From contig CAJOER010000005.1 in the NCBI GenBank assembly GCA_905233805.1, positions 1-22,525 on the forward strand: 22,525 nt of DNA, read 5' to 3'. Within the stretch, counting starts at the first letter, position 1; each line of letters begins with the position of its first letter. The translations under genes and the position numbers were made by a program. Origin of the DNA: an uncultured Eubacterium sp. GTDB lineage: Bacteria > Bacillota > Clostridia > Oscillospirales > Acutalibacteraceae. This document shows positions 21,576 to 22,525 of this stretch, piece by piece. The notes beneath the pieces are model-generated. The model was not told where the DNA came from. It ran no database searches and worked only from the letters and a program-made list of their open reading frames with translations.

Positions 21576-22525
21576 ATGATTAGTGCAGGCGATTTAAGAA
21601 ATGCAAACATTACCGAAGTTGACTTAGGTTACAGCAAGGAAGAGGTTAATAATCTTCTCAGCGAAGCCGCCGAGGCTATTGAAAACGCTGAAAACGAAAA
21701 GGCGGGACTTTATCATAAGCTCGAAATCCTTGCCGCTAAAATTGAGGAATACCGCGCGGAAGAGGATTCAATCAAGACCGCTCTTATTACCGCTCAGAAA
21801 ATGGCTGACAGAATTAAGAAGGAGTCAACCGACGAGGCGGACAAGCTTATTGCCGACAGCAAGGCTGCATCAGAGGCTGCCGTCAGCGACGCGAGAGCAC
21901 AGGCGGATAAAATCGTAAGCGAGGCAAGAGAATTTTCATCTTCGCTTATTAACCAGAAAACTCAGGAGGCTGACGCATTGGTAGCCGATGCCGAAAAGAA
22001 ATCAAACGAGGCAATCAATTCCTCGCAGATAGTTGCTCAGAATATTCTTGACCAGGCGAAGGAGATTTCGGACGAGCTTGTTCAGAAATCCCAGGAAGAA
22101 AAGGAAGCGTATGCGCTTCTTATCGCAACTTTAAGAAGAAATGCAGCAGTATTTATTGACAATCTCAAATCTCTTTACGGCGAGCAGCTTGACGCCCTCA
22201 ATAACGCTAAGCTTTTCAGCAGCGACGAGGCAGCTGAGGCTGAAAACCTCAGCACCGTTCAGACCGAGGTAAGCTCGCTTGTCGGCGAAATTGACGAAAT
22301 GAAAAATGCAATTCCGACCGAGGTTAAGGTTGAAGCGCCTGTTTACAGCGAGGTAAAGGAGGAAGCGGTTGAAGAAGAGATAATCGAAGATACCGCTACC
22401 GAAGAACCCGAAGCTGAGGAAATAGTTGAAGAAATTATTGACGAGGAAGAGGGCGAAGCAGAGGAAGAAGTAAGCACTGCGAACGAAGAGGAAGCTGCAA
22501 CCGAAGAAGAGAGCGCAGAAGCAGA
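21576..22525 (+). CDS. DivIVA-like coiled-coil protein, partial (runs off right edge)
   Basis: The frame opens at ATG 21576, 7 bases after AAAGAGGA; an ATG two codons earlier would sit too close to that site. At least 316 codons are open to the window end. The N-terminus (ISAGDLRNANITEVDLGYSKEEVNNLLSEAAEAI) is a divergent form of the DivIVA membrane-targeting domain, where GYSKEEVNNLL corresponds to GYDxxEVDxFL. A long alanine- and glutamate-rich coiled coil follows, with repeats such as EADKLIADSKAASEAA. From about residue 247 there is a very acidic, E/V/A-rich tail that looks disordered. Position after sepF supports a division or polarity role. The C-terminus is outside the window. Confidence 0.82.
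   Translation, partial: MISAGDLRNANITEVDLGYSKEEVNNLLSEAAEAIENAENEKAGLYHKLEILAAKIEEYRAEEDSIKTALITAQKMADRIKKESTDEADKLIADSKAASEAAVSDARAQADKIVSEAREFSSSLINQKTQEADALVADAEKKSNEAINSSQIVAQNILDQAKEISDELVQKSQEEKEAYALLIATLRRNAAVFIDNLKSLYGEQLDALNNAKLFSSDEAAEAENLSTVQTEVSSLVGEIDEMKNAIPTEVKVEAPVYSEVKEEAVEEEIIEDTATEEPEAEEIVEEIIDEEEGEAEEEVSTANEEEAATEEESAEA

Overview
The window looks like a chromosomal segment from a Gram-positive anaerobe of the class Clostridia, probably a gut Oscillospirales/Ruminococcaceae-type bacterium (inference). The reasons are strong AGGAGG-type ribosome binding sites, GTG and TTG starts, SepF and DivIVA division proteins, a gene order close to the Bacillus miaB-ymcA-mutS-mutL cluster, an OadG/OadB sodium-pump pair, and a lysine-rich secreted repeat protein of a kind common in gut Firmicutes. 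No tRNA, rRNA, CRISPR array, insertion sequence or prophage was seen.

Layout. 1-299: an AT-rich partial reading frame on the minus strand abuts the C-terminal end of a plus-strand membrane protein gene. 324-3712: galactokinase, a diacylglycerol-kinase-family protein that lacks its GTGND loop, and a membrane-anchored extracellular protein, ending in a bidirectional terminator. 3760-3897 (minus): a 45-residue membrane protein too short for ordinary ORF calling, with its own promoter and RBS. 4061-7976: OadG-like and OadB-like subunits followed by the PcrA helicase. 8052-8927: a conserved clostridial hypothetical gene interrupted by about 150 bp that looks like part of a Bacteroidota FtsH protease gene; the true 3' end of the host gene is visible in another frame just after the insert. 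8879-9652 (minus): an AT-rich gene for a secreted lysine-rich protein. 10000-11523 (minus): 4-alpha-glucanotransferase MalQ. 11717 to the right edge: one long co-directional cluster, miaB - ymcA-like - mutS - mutL - miaA - HlyD-like adaptor - yggS - sepF - divIVA-like, with gaps of at most 38 bp and one overlap.

How the genes work together. GalK and MalQ are sugar and glucan entry enzymes. OadG/OadB are membrane subunits of a sodium-exporting decarboxylase whose alpha subunit is not in this window. The long right-hand cluster joins tRNA A37 hypermodification (MiaA makes i6A, MiaB thiomethylates it), mismatch repair (MutS, MutL) and division-site proteins (SepF, a DivIVA-like protein), probably all read from a good promoter at 11642-11670.

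The most interesting signals are the FtsH-like patch inside the clostridial gene, a leader hairpin that hides that gene's ribosome binding site, a roughly 39-bp motif repeated between stop codon and terminator of two converging genes, the motif deletion in the lipid kinase, and the cysteine tail of the YmcA-like protein next to MiaB. Three anomalies (left edge, kinase deletion, FtsH patch) could also be assembly artefacts and should be checked against reads first.
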